Source of the DNA: Halopseudomonas pelagia
GTDB lineage: Bacteria; Pseudomonadota; Gammaproteobacteria; Pseudomonadales; Pseudomonadaceae
Direction: 5' to 3'
NCBI RefSeq assembly: GCF_009497895.1
Contig: NZ_CP033116.1
Span: 3,472,001 to 3,536,000, forward strand
DNA: 64,000 bases
A model generated the notes under the pieces. It worked only from the letters and a program-made list of their open reading frames with translations. It was not told the DNA's origin and searched no databases. The translations under genes and the position numbers were made by a program. Positions 18,302 to 26,807 of this stretch are shown here, piece after piece. The first letter of the stretch is position 1, and every line of letters starts with the position of its first letter.

Positions 18302-19125
18302 AGGCCTGAGCCCGTCTGCTGCACCAGGCGCTCGACGAAAAATTCAAGATGCCCACGTGGGTTGGCCGGCAGGGGCCAAGCATCTACTTTTTGCGCGATG
18401 CCTCGAATGGCGATGGAGGCTTTGCTGCGCGGAAATACTTCATAGATTGCACGCTGCTTCTGCACGGCTTTGCGCACGTTCTCATCATAGGGCACTGCTC
18501 CCACATACTGCAGAGCAACATCAAGAAAGCGGTCCGTCACTTTGGTCAGCTTAGCAAAAACGGCCCGGCCTTCCTGTGGCGTATGTACCATATTGGCCAA
18601 TACGCGGAAGCGGGTCATGCCGTGATCGCGGTTGAGTAGCTTGATCAGCGCGTAGGCGTCAGTAATCGAAGTGGGTTCATCGCACACTACCACCAGCACT
18701 TCCTGGGCGGCGCGCACGAAGCTGACGACCGAGTCGCCAATGCCGGCGGCGGTATCAACGATCAGCACGTCGATGTTGTCGCCAATATCGCTGAAGGCCT
18801 GAATCAGCCCGGCGTGCTGCTGGGGGTTGAGGTTGACCATGGTCGCGGCGCCGGATGCCGCTGGCACTATGCGCATGCCGCCCGGGCCATTCAGAAGCAC
18901 ATCACGCAATTCGCAGGTGCCCTCCAGCACGTCAGCCAAGGTGGCTTTAGGCTTGAGACCCAGCAATACATCGACGTTGGCCAAGCCAAGGTCGGCATCA
19001 AGCAGCACCACACGGCGCCCCATGTCGGCCAGGGCGATGCCCAGGTTGACCGACACGTTGGTTTTGCCGATACCACCTTTGCCGCCGGTGACCGCGATAA
19101 CCTGAACCGGATGTTTGCTGCCCAT
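18298..19125 (-). CDS. fleN: Flagellar number regulator FleN (MinD-like ATPase)
   Basis: ParA/MinD-family ATPase that limits polar flagellar number by antagonising the sigma-54 activator FleQ. The 275-residue protein has deviant Walker A GGKGGIGKTN at the N-terminus, Walker A' VLIVDTAAGIGD and the helix region FVRAAQEVLVVVCDEPTS. It sits between flhF and fliA, the canonical place. The name FlhG is also used for this family. Confidence 0.95.
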   Translation of the reverse strand: MGSKHPVQVIAVTGGKGGIGKTNVSVNLGIALADMGRRVVLLDADLGLANVDVLLGLKPKATLADVLEGTCELRDVLLNGPGGMRIVPAASGAATMVNLNPQQHAGLIQAFSDIGDNIDVLIVDTAAGIGDSVVSFVRAAQEVLVVVCDEPTSITDAYALIKLLNRDHGMTRFRVLANMVHTPQEGRAVFAKLTKVTDRFLDVALQYVGAVPYDENVRKAVQKQRAIYEVFPRSKASIAIRGIAQKVDAWPLPANPRGHLEFFVERLVQQTGSGL

Positions 19126-19168
19126 CTGCGTGGCTTACCTTGTTATCAATAAAACTGTTGAACGTCTG

Positions 19169-20530
19169 TTAACCAGCACGCTGATTGTGCAGTATACCGG
19201 CAAACACATCAGCCATCGCCTGATCGGGCGGGCTTTCGTTGCCGGCCAGGCTTACCGCCCGGCTAACCAGTTGGTGGCCAACTGCACGGCTTATATCATC
19301 CGGAATGCGCTGGCCATCTGCCAGATAGGCTACCGGTAAACCCTGCTGCATAGCCAGACCCAATACTTCACCAAGAGTAGCCGACTCGTCCACCTTGGTG
19401 ATCACACAACCATCCAGGCCACACACCTTATAGGTGTGATACGCGGCCTTGAGCACCTGATATTGACTGGTGGCAGCCAACACCAGCAACTTGCTGACAT
19501 TGGTACCCAAGGCGGCCAATTGGCTCAGTTGACCCTGAAGATGCGGATCCTGCGCTTGCAGGCCTGCGGTATCCAGCAACACCAGGCGTTTGCCGGAAAA
19601 TTCCTTGAGCACGTCGGCCAAACCATTCTGCTCGTCTACTACCCGCACTGGCACGTTCAGAATACGGCCCAGGGTGCGCAACTGCTCATGGGCGCCGATG
19701 CGGTAGGTATCCATGGTCACCAGGGCCACGTGCTGGCTGCCGTGCTTGAGCACATACCGCGCAGCCAGTTTGCCCAGCGTGGTGGTTTTGCCAGAGCCGG
19801 TCGGACCGACCAGCGCAATCACACCGCCCTCTTCAATCAATTCATCACGGATAACCGGAATGCTGTGCGACAGGTGAGCCAGCAACATACGCCAGGCCTG
19901 GCGGGTGTTGGGCTCATCGGCGACCAGACGCAACAGCTTCTGGCTCAGCTCGGCGGGCAGACCCAGTTGGGTCAGGCGGCGCCATAGGCTGGCTTGACGC
20001 GGCTGCTGTTGATTGATCTGACCCCAGGCCATATTGCCCAGCTGCGCTTCGAGCATCTCGCGCAGCCCGGCGATTTCCGCGCGCATCGCGCTCAAGCCCG
20101 AACCGGACTCAGCTTCCGGTTCAGCAACCCGCGGCGCTGGTTCCGGTTTGATCCTGGCCGCGGCCGGTTGCGCCATCTCGTTATTGAGGCGATCAAGAAA
20201 ATCCTGCGCTTCCGGCGATCCGCCCTGCGCCGCCTGACGCAAGGTTTCGCCAAACAACTGGCGGTTGACGCTGGGGCCTGAGCTGGCGCGCTCCCCCGCT
20301 TCAAGCTGAGCCCGAGCGGTGACGATACGCTCTTGGGTTTTTTTCAATTCCTGGCTCAAGCCGGGCGTGGGGGGAGTCAGCCGTGGCGCTTCGTAATCCA
20401 CTGCGGCAGTCAGTTCCACACCACCAACGACGCGGCGATTGGCGATGATGGAGGCATCGGCACCGAGCTCGTCGCGTACCAGCTTCATCGCCTGGCGCAT
20501 GTCTGCGGCAAAGAAACGTTTTACTTTCAT
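19169..20530 (-). CDS. flhF: Flagellar polar-placement GTPase FlhF
   Basis: SRP-type GTPase that marks the pole for flagellar assembly. The 453-residue protein has an N-terminal B domain (MKVKRFFAADMRQAMKLVRDELGADASIIANR), a linker rich in Pro, Ala and Glu, an N domain (about 170-235) and the G domain: G1 VGPTGSGKTTTLGKLAARY, G3 VLLDTAGL, G4 TKVDES. The ribosome site before the start is GAGGGTGAG. flhA lies 101 bases upstream, with a short direct repeat in the gap. Confidence 0.96.
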   Translation of the reverse strand: MKVKRFFAADMRQAMKLVRDELGADASIIANRRVVGGVELTAAVDYEAPRLTPPTPGLSQELKKTQERIVTARAQLEAGERASSGPSVNRQLFGETLRQAAQGGSPEAQDFLDRLNNEMAQPAAARIKPEPAPRVAEPEAESGSGLSAMRAEIAGLREMLEAQLGNMAWGQINQQQPRQASLWRRLTQLGLPAELSQKLLRLVADEPNTRQAWRMLLAHLSHSIPVIRDELIEEGGVIALVGPTGSGKTTTLGKLAARYVLKHGSQHVALVTMDTYRIGAHEQLRTLGRILNVPVRVVDEQNGLADVLKEFSGKRLVLLDTAGLQAQDPHLQGQLSQLAALGTNVSKLLVLAATSQYQVLKAAYHTYKVCGLDGCVITKVDESATLGEVLGLAMQQGLPVAYLADGQRIPDDISRAVGHQLVSRAVSLAGNESPPDQAMADVFAGILHNQRAG

Positions 20531-20591
20531 GGCTGACTCACCCTCTACATTCGTTTAACTGACTCGGCGGCTTTAGCGCTGCGTGTCCAAT

Positions 20592-20641
20592 TCTGAGGCT
20601 TTCAGCTTTGGGCCCTTTCACTCTGAGCCTTTCAGCTTTGG
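20592..20641. repeat. Imperfect 20-base direct repeat spanning the flhA stop codon
   Basis: TCTGAG(G/C)CTTTCAGCTTTGG occurs at 20592-20611 and again at 20622-20641 (19 of 20 identical, 30 bases apart). The second copy contains the last codons and the stop of flhA, so the first copy looks like a local duplication of the gene's 3' end. Confidence 0.85.
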
Positions 20642-22758
20642 CCAACTGTCGCGACAATGGTGACCTGCTTGCTGTCCGGTATTTCCTGGTAGGACAACAC
20701 GTGGGCACCTGGCGCCGCATAGCGGACAAACTTGGCCATCATCCCGCGAACCGGACCCGCGACCAGCAGTATCGCTGGCTTGCCCTGCACTTCCTGACGT
20801 TGCACCGCATCGGCCAGTGAGCGCTGAAGCTTTTCCGCCATGCCCGGCTCGAGCATGATGCCGTCATCACCACCCTGCCCGGCCTTCTGTAGACTCTGTA
20901 GCAACATCTGTTCCAACCTTGGCTCCAATGTGATCACAGGTAGCTCGGAGTCAAGCCCTACAATGCTTTGCACGATGGAGCGCGACAGCGAGACGCGCAC
21001 GGCGGAGATCAACGCGCCAGGATCTTGACTCTTGCCTGGCTGGTTGGCGATGGCCTCGGCAATGGTCCGGATATCCCGTACCGGCACCTGCTCCTGCAGC
21101 AGACCCTGCAATACCTTGAGCAGCCCGGACAGCGAAATGGTACCGGGCACCAGCTCTTCTGCCAGCTTCGGCGAGGCTTTAGCCAGCACCTGCAACAGCT
21201 GCTGAACCTCTTCATGGCCGATCAGCTCATGCGCATGCTTGTTCAGAATCTGATTCAGGTGCGTGGCCACCACCGTACTGGCGTCAACCACGGTGTAGCC
21301 GAGCGACTGCGCCTGGTCTTTCTGCATCGGCTCAATCCATATGGCGTCCAGACCAAACGCCGGATCCTTGCCGGCGAGGCCCTTGATCTCGCCAAAAACC
21401 TGACCTGGATTGATCGCCAGCTCACGATCGGGGTACACCTCTGCTTCGGCGACGCCGACACCCATCAAGGTCACACGGTAGGCGTTCGGCGCCAGGTCGA
21501 GGTTGTCGCGGATATGTACCGAGGGCATCAGAAACCCCATGTCCTGCGAGAGCTTCTTGCGCACGCCCTTGATTCTTGCCAGCAACTGCCCGCCCTGATT
21601 GCGATCCACCAACGGAATCAGCCGGTAACCGACTTCCAGGCCGACCATATCTACCGGGGTAACGTCGTCCCAGCCCAGCTCGCGGGTTTCAGGACGCGGC
21701 GCGGCCGGGACATCCGTTGCCCGGCGCTGTACTTCCTGCTCGGCGTTCTGCTTGAGCCGCTGGCGATTGGCAATAAAGTAGGCTGCGCCCGCGGCCAACG
21801 CGCCGAGACTCAGGAAAGAGAAATGCGGCATGCCGGGAATCAGACCCATAACGATCATGATCGCTGCCGCAATGGCCAGCGCCTTGGGCGAGGCAAACAT
21901 CTGCCGGTTGACCTGCGAGCCCATGTCTTCCGAGGTGGATACCCGGGTCACCATGATCGCCGCGGCGGTAGACAGCAGCAGCGAAGGGATCTGGGCGACT
22001 AGGCCGTCACCGATGGTCAGCAGCACATAGATGCGGCCGGCATCGCCAAAGCTGAGGCCGTGCTGGGCCATACCGATAGCAAGGCCGCCAATGATGTTGA
22101 TAAACAGAATCAGCAAGCCGGCGACGGCGTCGCCGCGTACAAATTTGCTCGCGCCGTCCATGGAGCCATAGAAGTCGGCTTCCTGGGCAACTTCCGTACG
22201 GCGCAACTTGGCCTGTTCCTGATCGATCAGACCGGCGTTCAAGTCTGCATCGATGGCCATCTGCTTGCCGGGCATCGCGTCCAGGGTGAATCGTGCGCTG
22301 ACCTCGGAAATACGCCCGGCACCCTTGGTTACCACGACGAAGTTGATGATCATCAGAATGGCAAACACCACCAGACCGACGACATAGTTGCCGCCAATCA
22401 CCACTTCACCGAAGGCCTGAATCACCTTGCCTGCCGCGTCGCCACCCTCATGGCCGTACAGAAGCACGACCCGGGTGGACGCCACGTTCAGCGCCAGACG
22501 CAGCAAGGTCGCGATCAGCAGAATGGTTGGAAAGACGGCAAAATCCAGCGGCCGCAGGGCGTAGGCGCAGACCAGCAGCACCACCAGCGACAACGCGATG
22601 TTGAAGGTAAAGAGTACATCCAGCAGAAAAGGCGGGACCGGCAGCATCATCATGCCGAGCATCACCAACAGCAGAATGGGCACACCCAGGGCGCCATGCC
22701 GCAATCCAGACAGATTGCTGCGAACGTTACTCATCATTTCTGCGCGGTCGACTGCCAT
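20632..22758 (-). CDS. flhA: Flagellar export gate protein FlhA
   Basis: Central inner-membrane component of the flagellar type III export gate. The 708-residue protein has eight hydrophobic N-terminal segments (to about residue 325) and a large cytoplasmic domain. The family signature (FHIPEP) is clear: VVVTKGAGRISEVSARFTLD and AMPGKQMAIDADLNAGLID. A sigma-54 promoter lies about 60 bases upstream. Genes flhF, fleN, fliA and the che genes follow on the same strand. flhB is not seen next to it, so the flagellar cluster is interrupted here by the c-di-GMP genes. Confidence 0.97.
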   Translation of the reverse strand: MAVDRAEMMSNVRSNLSGLRHGALGVPILLLVMLGMMMLPVPPFLLDVLFTFNIALSLVVLLVCAYALRPLDFAVFPTILLIATLLRLALNVASTRVVLLYGHEGGDAAGKVIQAFGEVVIGGNYVVGLVVFAILMIINFVVVTKGAGRISEVSARFTLDAMPGKQMAIDADLNAGLIDQEQAKLRRTEVAQEADFYGSMDGASKFVRGDAVAGLLILFINIIGGLAIGMAQHGLSFGDAGRIYVLLTIGDGLVAQIPSLLLSTAAAIMVTRVSTSEDMGSQVNRQMFASPKALAIAAAIMIVMGLIPGMPHFSFLSLGALAAGAAYFIANRQRLKQNAEQEVQRRATDVPAAPRPETRELGWDDVTPVDMVGLEVGYRLIPLVDRNQGGQLLARIKGVRKKLSQDMGFLMPSVHIRDNLDLAPNAYRVTLMGVGVAEAEVYPDRELAINPGQVFGEIKGLAGKDPAFGLDAIWIEPMQKDQAQSLGYTVVDASTVVATHLNQILNKHAHELIGHEEVQQLLQVLAKASPKLAEELVPGTISLSGLLKVLQGLLQEQVPVRDIRTIAEAIANQPGKSQDPGALISAVRVSLSRSIVQSIVGLDSELPVITLEPRLEQMLLQSLQKAGQGGDDGIMLEPGMAEKLQRSLADAVQRQEVQGKPAILLVAGPVRGMMAKFVRYAAPGAHVLSYQEIPDSKQVTIVATVGQS

Positions 22759-22816
22759 GCGGTGAGGCTTCCCAGATCAATTTTTTGACGCTACATCGCG
22801 ATTGCCTACCTCCTAC

Positions 22817-22831
22817 GCAAATTCCGTTCCA
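22817..22831 (-). promoter_or_regulatory. Sigma-54 (RpoN) promoter of flhA
   Basis: On the minus strand the sequence reads TGGAACGGAATTTGC. The invariant GG and GC are separated by exactly 10 bases and the surroundings match the TGGCACG-N4-TTGC consensus with one mismatch. It ends 58 bases before the flhA ATG and the orientation is right. FleQ/RpoN control of flhA is known in Pseudomonas aeruginosa. Confidence 0.75.
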
Positions 22832-22960
22832 GCTAACAATTTATTTATCAGATCACGCTCCCGCGAACTCTCGGTGCTATGCTCCAGAGCGGTCCGTCGC
22901 GCTTGCGCGGAACCAGCCTGAATGTATTGCGGACACTTTGACAGAACCGGGAAGCTGCAC

Positions 22961-25321
22961 ATGCCATGGACGTATCTTTTCAGGGTCAAAGCGTCAGGCA
23001 TGCTGAGCATTCAACGCTCAATCATGTTGACCCTGAGCCTTCTCGTGGCCCTGTTCATTCTCGGCATGTGGCTGATGTCCAGCCTCAATCTGGGTTTTGC
23101 GCAAGGCGCCATGTCGGAGTTGCGCCAGCGCCAGATCACCGACACCTTTTACGCCAACCTCGGCCGCATCAACGCCCACCATCATCAGATGGAACAGAAC
23201 ACCGAGGACCTTGCCCGCCTCGGCGAGCTGTATCATCGCCTGTATCCCAGCCCCGGCAGATTTTCCGCAGTTCAGCTGCGGTTAAGCCTGAAACAGACAC
23301 TCGCTGATTTCCCAGACGCTTACGGCAGTGCCATTCTTTATGCGCCAGGAGCTATCGGTCAGACTGCCTTTGGCATGCGCGCCTACCGGGATGCCAGCGA
23401 AATACGCACAGAGTCGGCCGGCACGGATTTTCATACCCGCGACTGGTATAAAACCATTGTCAGAGACCTGTCTGAGGACGGCTCGCTGGTTCGCAGTTAC
23501 CACTGGACTTCGGCCTATTACAAGAACGACACCGACAACGCCGTCATCAGTCTGAGCACGCTGATGCATGCCGACGATGGTCAACCATTGGGAATCGCCG
23601 TGACTGACTGGGGTACTGACGAAGTCGTTGGCTTGGTCAGCCGCGTCAATGTCACCCCCGGCACCTTCTCTTTTCTCCTTGATAAAGAAAACCGCAACTT
23701 GTCGAGCCTGGCACTGGCAGAGAACGTGCAATTGGCCCAGCGCTTGATTGAATCGATTACCAGCGGCAAGTTGCAAACGCTGCTGCCAGAACAAGGCCCG
23801 GACTCAAGCAGGCAACAATCCGCCAGCGCGATGCAGCAGATGAAGTTGACAGTCGATGAAGAGGACTACGCCCTGTTCTTCGCCTACACCCAGGCTGGCA
23901 TGGTGTTCGGCATCGGCGTGCCGCAAAAAGAAATCGATGCGGTGCTGACCCCCATGCGCGACAGCAACCTGCGCATCGTCGCGCTGATCGGCAGCGTGTT
24001 GTTACTCCTCTCGGCGCTGATTCTGTACATGGTGGGCAGTACTCTGCGGCAGTTGCGCACCTTGTATACCGACCCGTTGACGGGCTTGCCTAATCGCGAA
24101 CGCCTGCTGGTCGACCTGAGCGCTACCCGGGCCGCCAGCCTGGTTCTGCTGAATATTGATGACTTCAAGGAGCTAAACGACTTTTACGGCCACCAATGCG
24201 GCGATCACGTGATCAAGTTGCTCGCTCAGGCCTTGCAACGTTATCTAAAGTTGCAACCCAATGGCGCCAGTCGGCGGTTGTATCGAATGCCTGCCGACGA
24301 ATTGGCGATCTGGATTCCGGGCGAGCATAGCGACGCCCATCTGCAGGCCAAACTGGACAAGATCATGGCCTTTGTCGGTGAGCTGCGAATTGACTGGGAA
24401 GGCCAGAATATATCGCTGCACGTCAGCATGGGTCTGGCTAGCACTCGTTTACCCGATGGCAGCCAACTTCCTGCAGAGCTGTTGCTGCCCAGTGCCAACA
24501 TTGCCTTGAAACAGGCTCGGCTGACGCAGAACAGCTACCTGATTTATGACCCCGTACACCGCGCGAGGGAAAACTACGAGTACAACCTGATCTGGGCCAA
24601 CAAGCTGCGCACGGCGCTGGATGAGAAGCGCATCGTGCCGTTCTTTCAACCCATCATCGATGTAAACACCGGCCGCATACTCAAATTCGAGTGCCTGGCA
24701 CGCCTGATCGATGAAGCAGGCCAGCCGATCAGCCCCGCGCAGTTCCTGCCGGTGGCAAAAAAAATTCGTCTGTATCGCTACATTACCCGTTGCATGGTGG
24801 AGCAATGTTTTGCCCGCTTTGCTGACAACCACTATGAATTCTCCCTGAACCTGTCTTGCGAAGACCTGCTCGACCCGCAACTTTGCGCGGAGATCATCAG
24901 CCGCCTGCAAAACAGTGGCATGGGCGACCGGGTGATTTTCGAAATCCTCGAATCCGAAGGCATCGAAAATTACGAATCGGTACGATTGTTTATCGACAAG
25001 GTAAAAGCTCTGGGCTGCCGTATTGCGATTGACGATTTTGGCACCGGCTACTCGAACTTCGAGCATTTGCTGCGCTTGAACGTCGACCTGATCAAAATCG
25101 ATGGCAGCTTGATACGTCAGCTCGATACCGACTCCAATGCCGTCACTCTGACCCGCGGTATCGTCCGCTTCGCGAGCGAGCTTGGCATACAGACCGTCGC
25201 CGAATTTGTACACAGCCCGGCCATCTATGACCAGGTAAGAACCCTGGGCATTGATTACGCTCAAGGTGCCTGCATCGGTATGCCGGCCGCCGCGCTGGTT
25301 ACAGAAATAAACCTGCGGTAA
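22961..25321 (+). CDS. Membrane dCACHE-GGDEF(degenerate)-EAL protein, copy 1
   Basis: Probable c-di-GMP phosphodiesterase with an extracytoplasmic sensor. From this start it has 786 residues: membrane helix 1 near residues 20-42, a large periplasmic dCACHE-like domain (core TRDWYKTIV ... YHWTSAYYKND ... AVTDWGTDEVVGLVSRV), helix 2 near 345-365, a GGDEF-type domain (DPLTGLPNRE at 371) whose signature is PADEL (444-448) instead of GGDEF, and an EAL domain with ECL at 577. EAL catalytic positions look intact: NLSCED, FEILESEG, IDDFGTGYSNFEHL, LIKIDG, TVAEF. The start is uncertain: ATGs at 22922, 22961 and 23000 are all in frame. I use 22961, which has GGGAAG six bases upstream and fits the paralogue. 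Confidence 0.85.
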   Translation: MPWTYLFRVKASGMLSIQRSIMLTLSLLVALFILGMWLMSSLNLGFAQGAMSELRQRQITDTFYANLGRINAHHHQMEQNTEDLARLGELYHRLYPSPGRFSAVQLRLSLKQTLADFPDAYGSAILYAPGAIGQTAFGMRAYRDASEIRTESAGTDFHTRDWYKTIVRDLSEDGSLVRSYHWTSAYYKNDTDNAVISLSTLMHADDGQPLGIAVTDWGTDEVVGLVSRVNVTPGTFSFLLDKENRNLSSLALAENVQLAQRLIESITSGKLQTLLPEQGPDSSRQQSASAMQQMKLTVDEEDYALFFAYTQAGMVFGIGVPQKEIDAVLTPMRDSNLRIVALIGSVLLLLSALILYMVGSTLRQLRTLYTDPLTGLPNRERLLVDLSATRAASLVLLNIDDFKELNDFYGHQCGDHVIKLLAQALQRYLKLQPNGASRRLYRMPADELAIWIPGEHSDAHLQAKLDKIMAFVGELRIDWEGQNISLHVSMGLASTRLPDGSQLPAELLLPSANIALKQARLTQNSYLIYDPVHRARENYEYNLIWANKLRTALDEKRIVPFFQPIIDVNTGRILKFECLARLIDEAGQPISPAQFLPVAKKIRLYRYITRCMVEQCFARFADNHYEFSLNLSCEDLLDPQLCAEIISRLQNSGMGDRVIFEILESEGIENYESVRLFIDKVKALGCRIAIDDFGTGYSNFEHLLRLNVDLIKIDGSLIRQLDTDSNAVTLTRGIVRFASELGIQTVAEFVHSPAIYDQVRTLGIDYAQGACIGMPAAALVTEINLR

Positions 25322-25370
25322 TTCTCAAATCTGCCGATACCCTTTAAGATACGATATCAAAACGTAATTA

Positions 25371-25384
25371 TTTTGACGTCAAAA
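25371..25384. promoter_or_regulatory. Perfect 14-base palindrome upstream of the Sel1 lipoprotein gene
   Basis: TTTTGACGTCAAAA is a perfect palindrome within an AT-rich 220-base gap. The half TCAAAACG is present twice in direct orientation (25357-25364 and 25379-25386), with a further TTTTGA between them. This is the layout of an operator for a dimeric regulator. It lies about 158 bases before the lipoprotein start. The regulator is unknown. Confidence 0.5.
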
Positions 25385-25541
25385 CGGCCGAATGATGGCC
25401 AATTGGAATTTGTTTCTTTCAACCGTCGATAAGGTTTGCTAGCTTCTGTAGTAAGAATAAATACAGGCATACCGCAGTGCGACCTGACGTCAGTTCACGC
25501 CTTATTGGCAGTAACCTCAATTGGTGTACATGGAGTAGTTG

Positions 25542-26807
25542 ATGCGCCGTTTATCCGCCACCTTGCTGACTGTCACTGCAATTACCTTGAGCGGATGCTC
25601 CGGGATGCCCGAAAAAGGCCAGATCTGGTCCAGATCAACGGCTTTCTTTACCCAGTCGAGCGAGATGATCGCCGCGCAGAGCCGGCGCCTTGCTGATTTT
25701 GCCGGCAGCCTGGTCGGCAGCAAGGACCAAGCCTTGCTGCAGCAGGAAATCGACGCGCTGTTCGCCCAGCCCTATATTGACCCGCTGACGCTCTATATAG
25801 AAGAACACTCGGCAGACGACCGTCGGGCCAAACAGTTGGCTCTGGTCGCCCAAGAGCGCGACAACCGTTGCGCCGCGATAGCGCAGACCTACGCTGGCCG
25901 AGATGCTACCCGGGACAACCTGCAGCGTATGCAACGCGGTTACCTGATGTCCTGCCCCGAAGATGTGCAGGACTTCGCCGCTCGCGTCAAACAAACCAAG
26001 CCCACCGAGCGCCCTACGCCGAGCACTGCCAGCGCTCCTGAAGCACCCACGCCTGAGATCGAAATCAGTGCCGCGGTAGAAGAAGCTGTCAGTCGTCGGC
26101 AGAACAGCAACTGCTACCTGCTCTTCACGATCAAGAACTACACCCAGGCGCTAAGCGCCTGCCGGCCGATCGCGGAAAGCGGTGACGCCAAAGCACAACA
26201 ACACATGGCCAGCCTGGAGCGAGCCCGCGGTGATTTCCCGGCGGCCTTTGCCTGGGCCGGGCGCTCAGCCGGTCAGCAACACGCGCCGGGACAGTTGATC
26301 CTGGGTCAGCTATATCAAGCCGGCCAAGGCACCGCCGAAAACAAGACCAAGGCACTACAGTTGATGCGCCAGGCTGCTGACCAGGGCCTGACCGAAGCCA
26401 GTTACCACACCGGCCTGGCCTACAAGGATGGGACAGGCGTTGGCGCCAGCGTGACCCAGGCCGACAAATACCTGCAGCAGGCCGCCAGCCAGGGGCATAT
26501 GCCTTCGCACCTGGCCCTGGCTGAATTGTATGAAAAGCAACAGCCCAAAACCGCCCGGCACTGGCTGGATCAAGCCGCCCGCAAAGGCTCAGCGGAAGCC
26601 CAACTGAAACTGGCCGATAGTTATGCAGCCGGCGCCGGCAAATCCGCCGACCAGGAACAAGCCTACATCTGGTACAGCCTGGCGCTACTCAACGGCAACC
26701 AACAGGCCAAGGCTGGAATAGAACGTCAGGAAAAGCTGCTGAACGAGGAACAGTTGGCAGCGGCAAGATCTCGCATCCAGGATGGAATCAACGGCAAATG
26801 GGACTAA
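25542..26807 (+). CDS. Sel1-repeat outer-membrane-type lipoprotein
   Basis: The 421-residue protein starts MRRLSATLL and has a lipoprotein signal peptide with lipobox LSGC (Cys19) followed by Ser, which favours the outer membrane. A central linker (about 150-180, rich in Pro, Thr and Ala) leads into Sel1-like repeats: A-x-LILGQLYQAGQGTAENKTKALQLMRQAADQG, then SYHTGLAYKDGTGVG, LALAELYEKQQPKTARHWLDQAARKG, and LKLADSYAAGAGKSADQEQAYIWYSLA. Such repeats bind proteins. The stop overlaps the start of the second EAL gene by 10 bases, so the two are translationally coupled and probably act together. The ribosome site is GGAG seven bases before the ATG; an in-frame TTG directly before is less likely. 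Confidence 0.85.
   Translation: MRRLSATLLTVTAITLSGCSGMPEKGQIWSRSTAFFTQSSEMIAAQSRRLADFAGSLVGSKDQALLQQEIDALFAQPYIDPLTLYIEEHSADDRRAKQLALVAQERDNRCAAIAQTYAGRDATRDNLQRMQRGYLMSCPEDVQDFAARVKQTKPTERPTPSTASAPEAPTPEIEISAAVEEAVSRRQNSNCYLLFTIKNYTQALSACRPIAESGDAKAQQHMASLERARGDFPAAFAWAGRSAGQQHAPGQLILGQLYQAGQGTAENKTKALQLMRQAADQGLTEASYHTGLAYKDGTGVGASVTQADKYLQQAASQGHMPSHLALAELYEKQQPKTARHWLDQAARKGSAEAQLKLADSYAAGAGKSADQEQAYIWYSLALLNGNQQAKAGIERQEKLLNEEQLAAARSRIQDGINGKWD

Noticed and set aside
20560..20600. GG...GC pair upstream of flhF resembling a sigma-54 promoter
   Set aside because: The spacing between GG and GC is 9, not 10, and the flanks do not match the consensus.
20968..22002. Long open frame on the plus strand opposite flhA (344 codons)
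   Set aside because: It is the mirror of a well-conserved gene in GC-rich DNA, with His/Arg/Gln-rich low-complexity translation and no ribosome site or family match.
25333..25340. GCCGATAC, similar to a FliA -10 box, after the first EAL gene
   Set aside because: The nearest TAAA is 21 bases upstream instead of 15, so it does not make a sigma-28 promoter.
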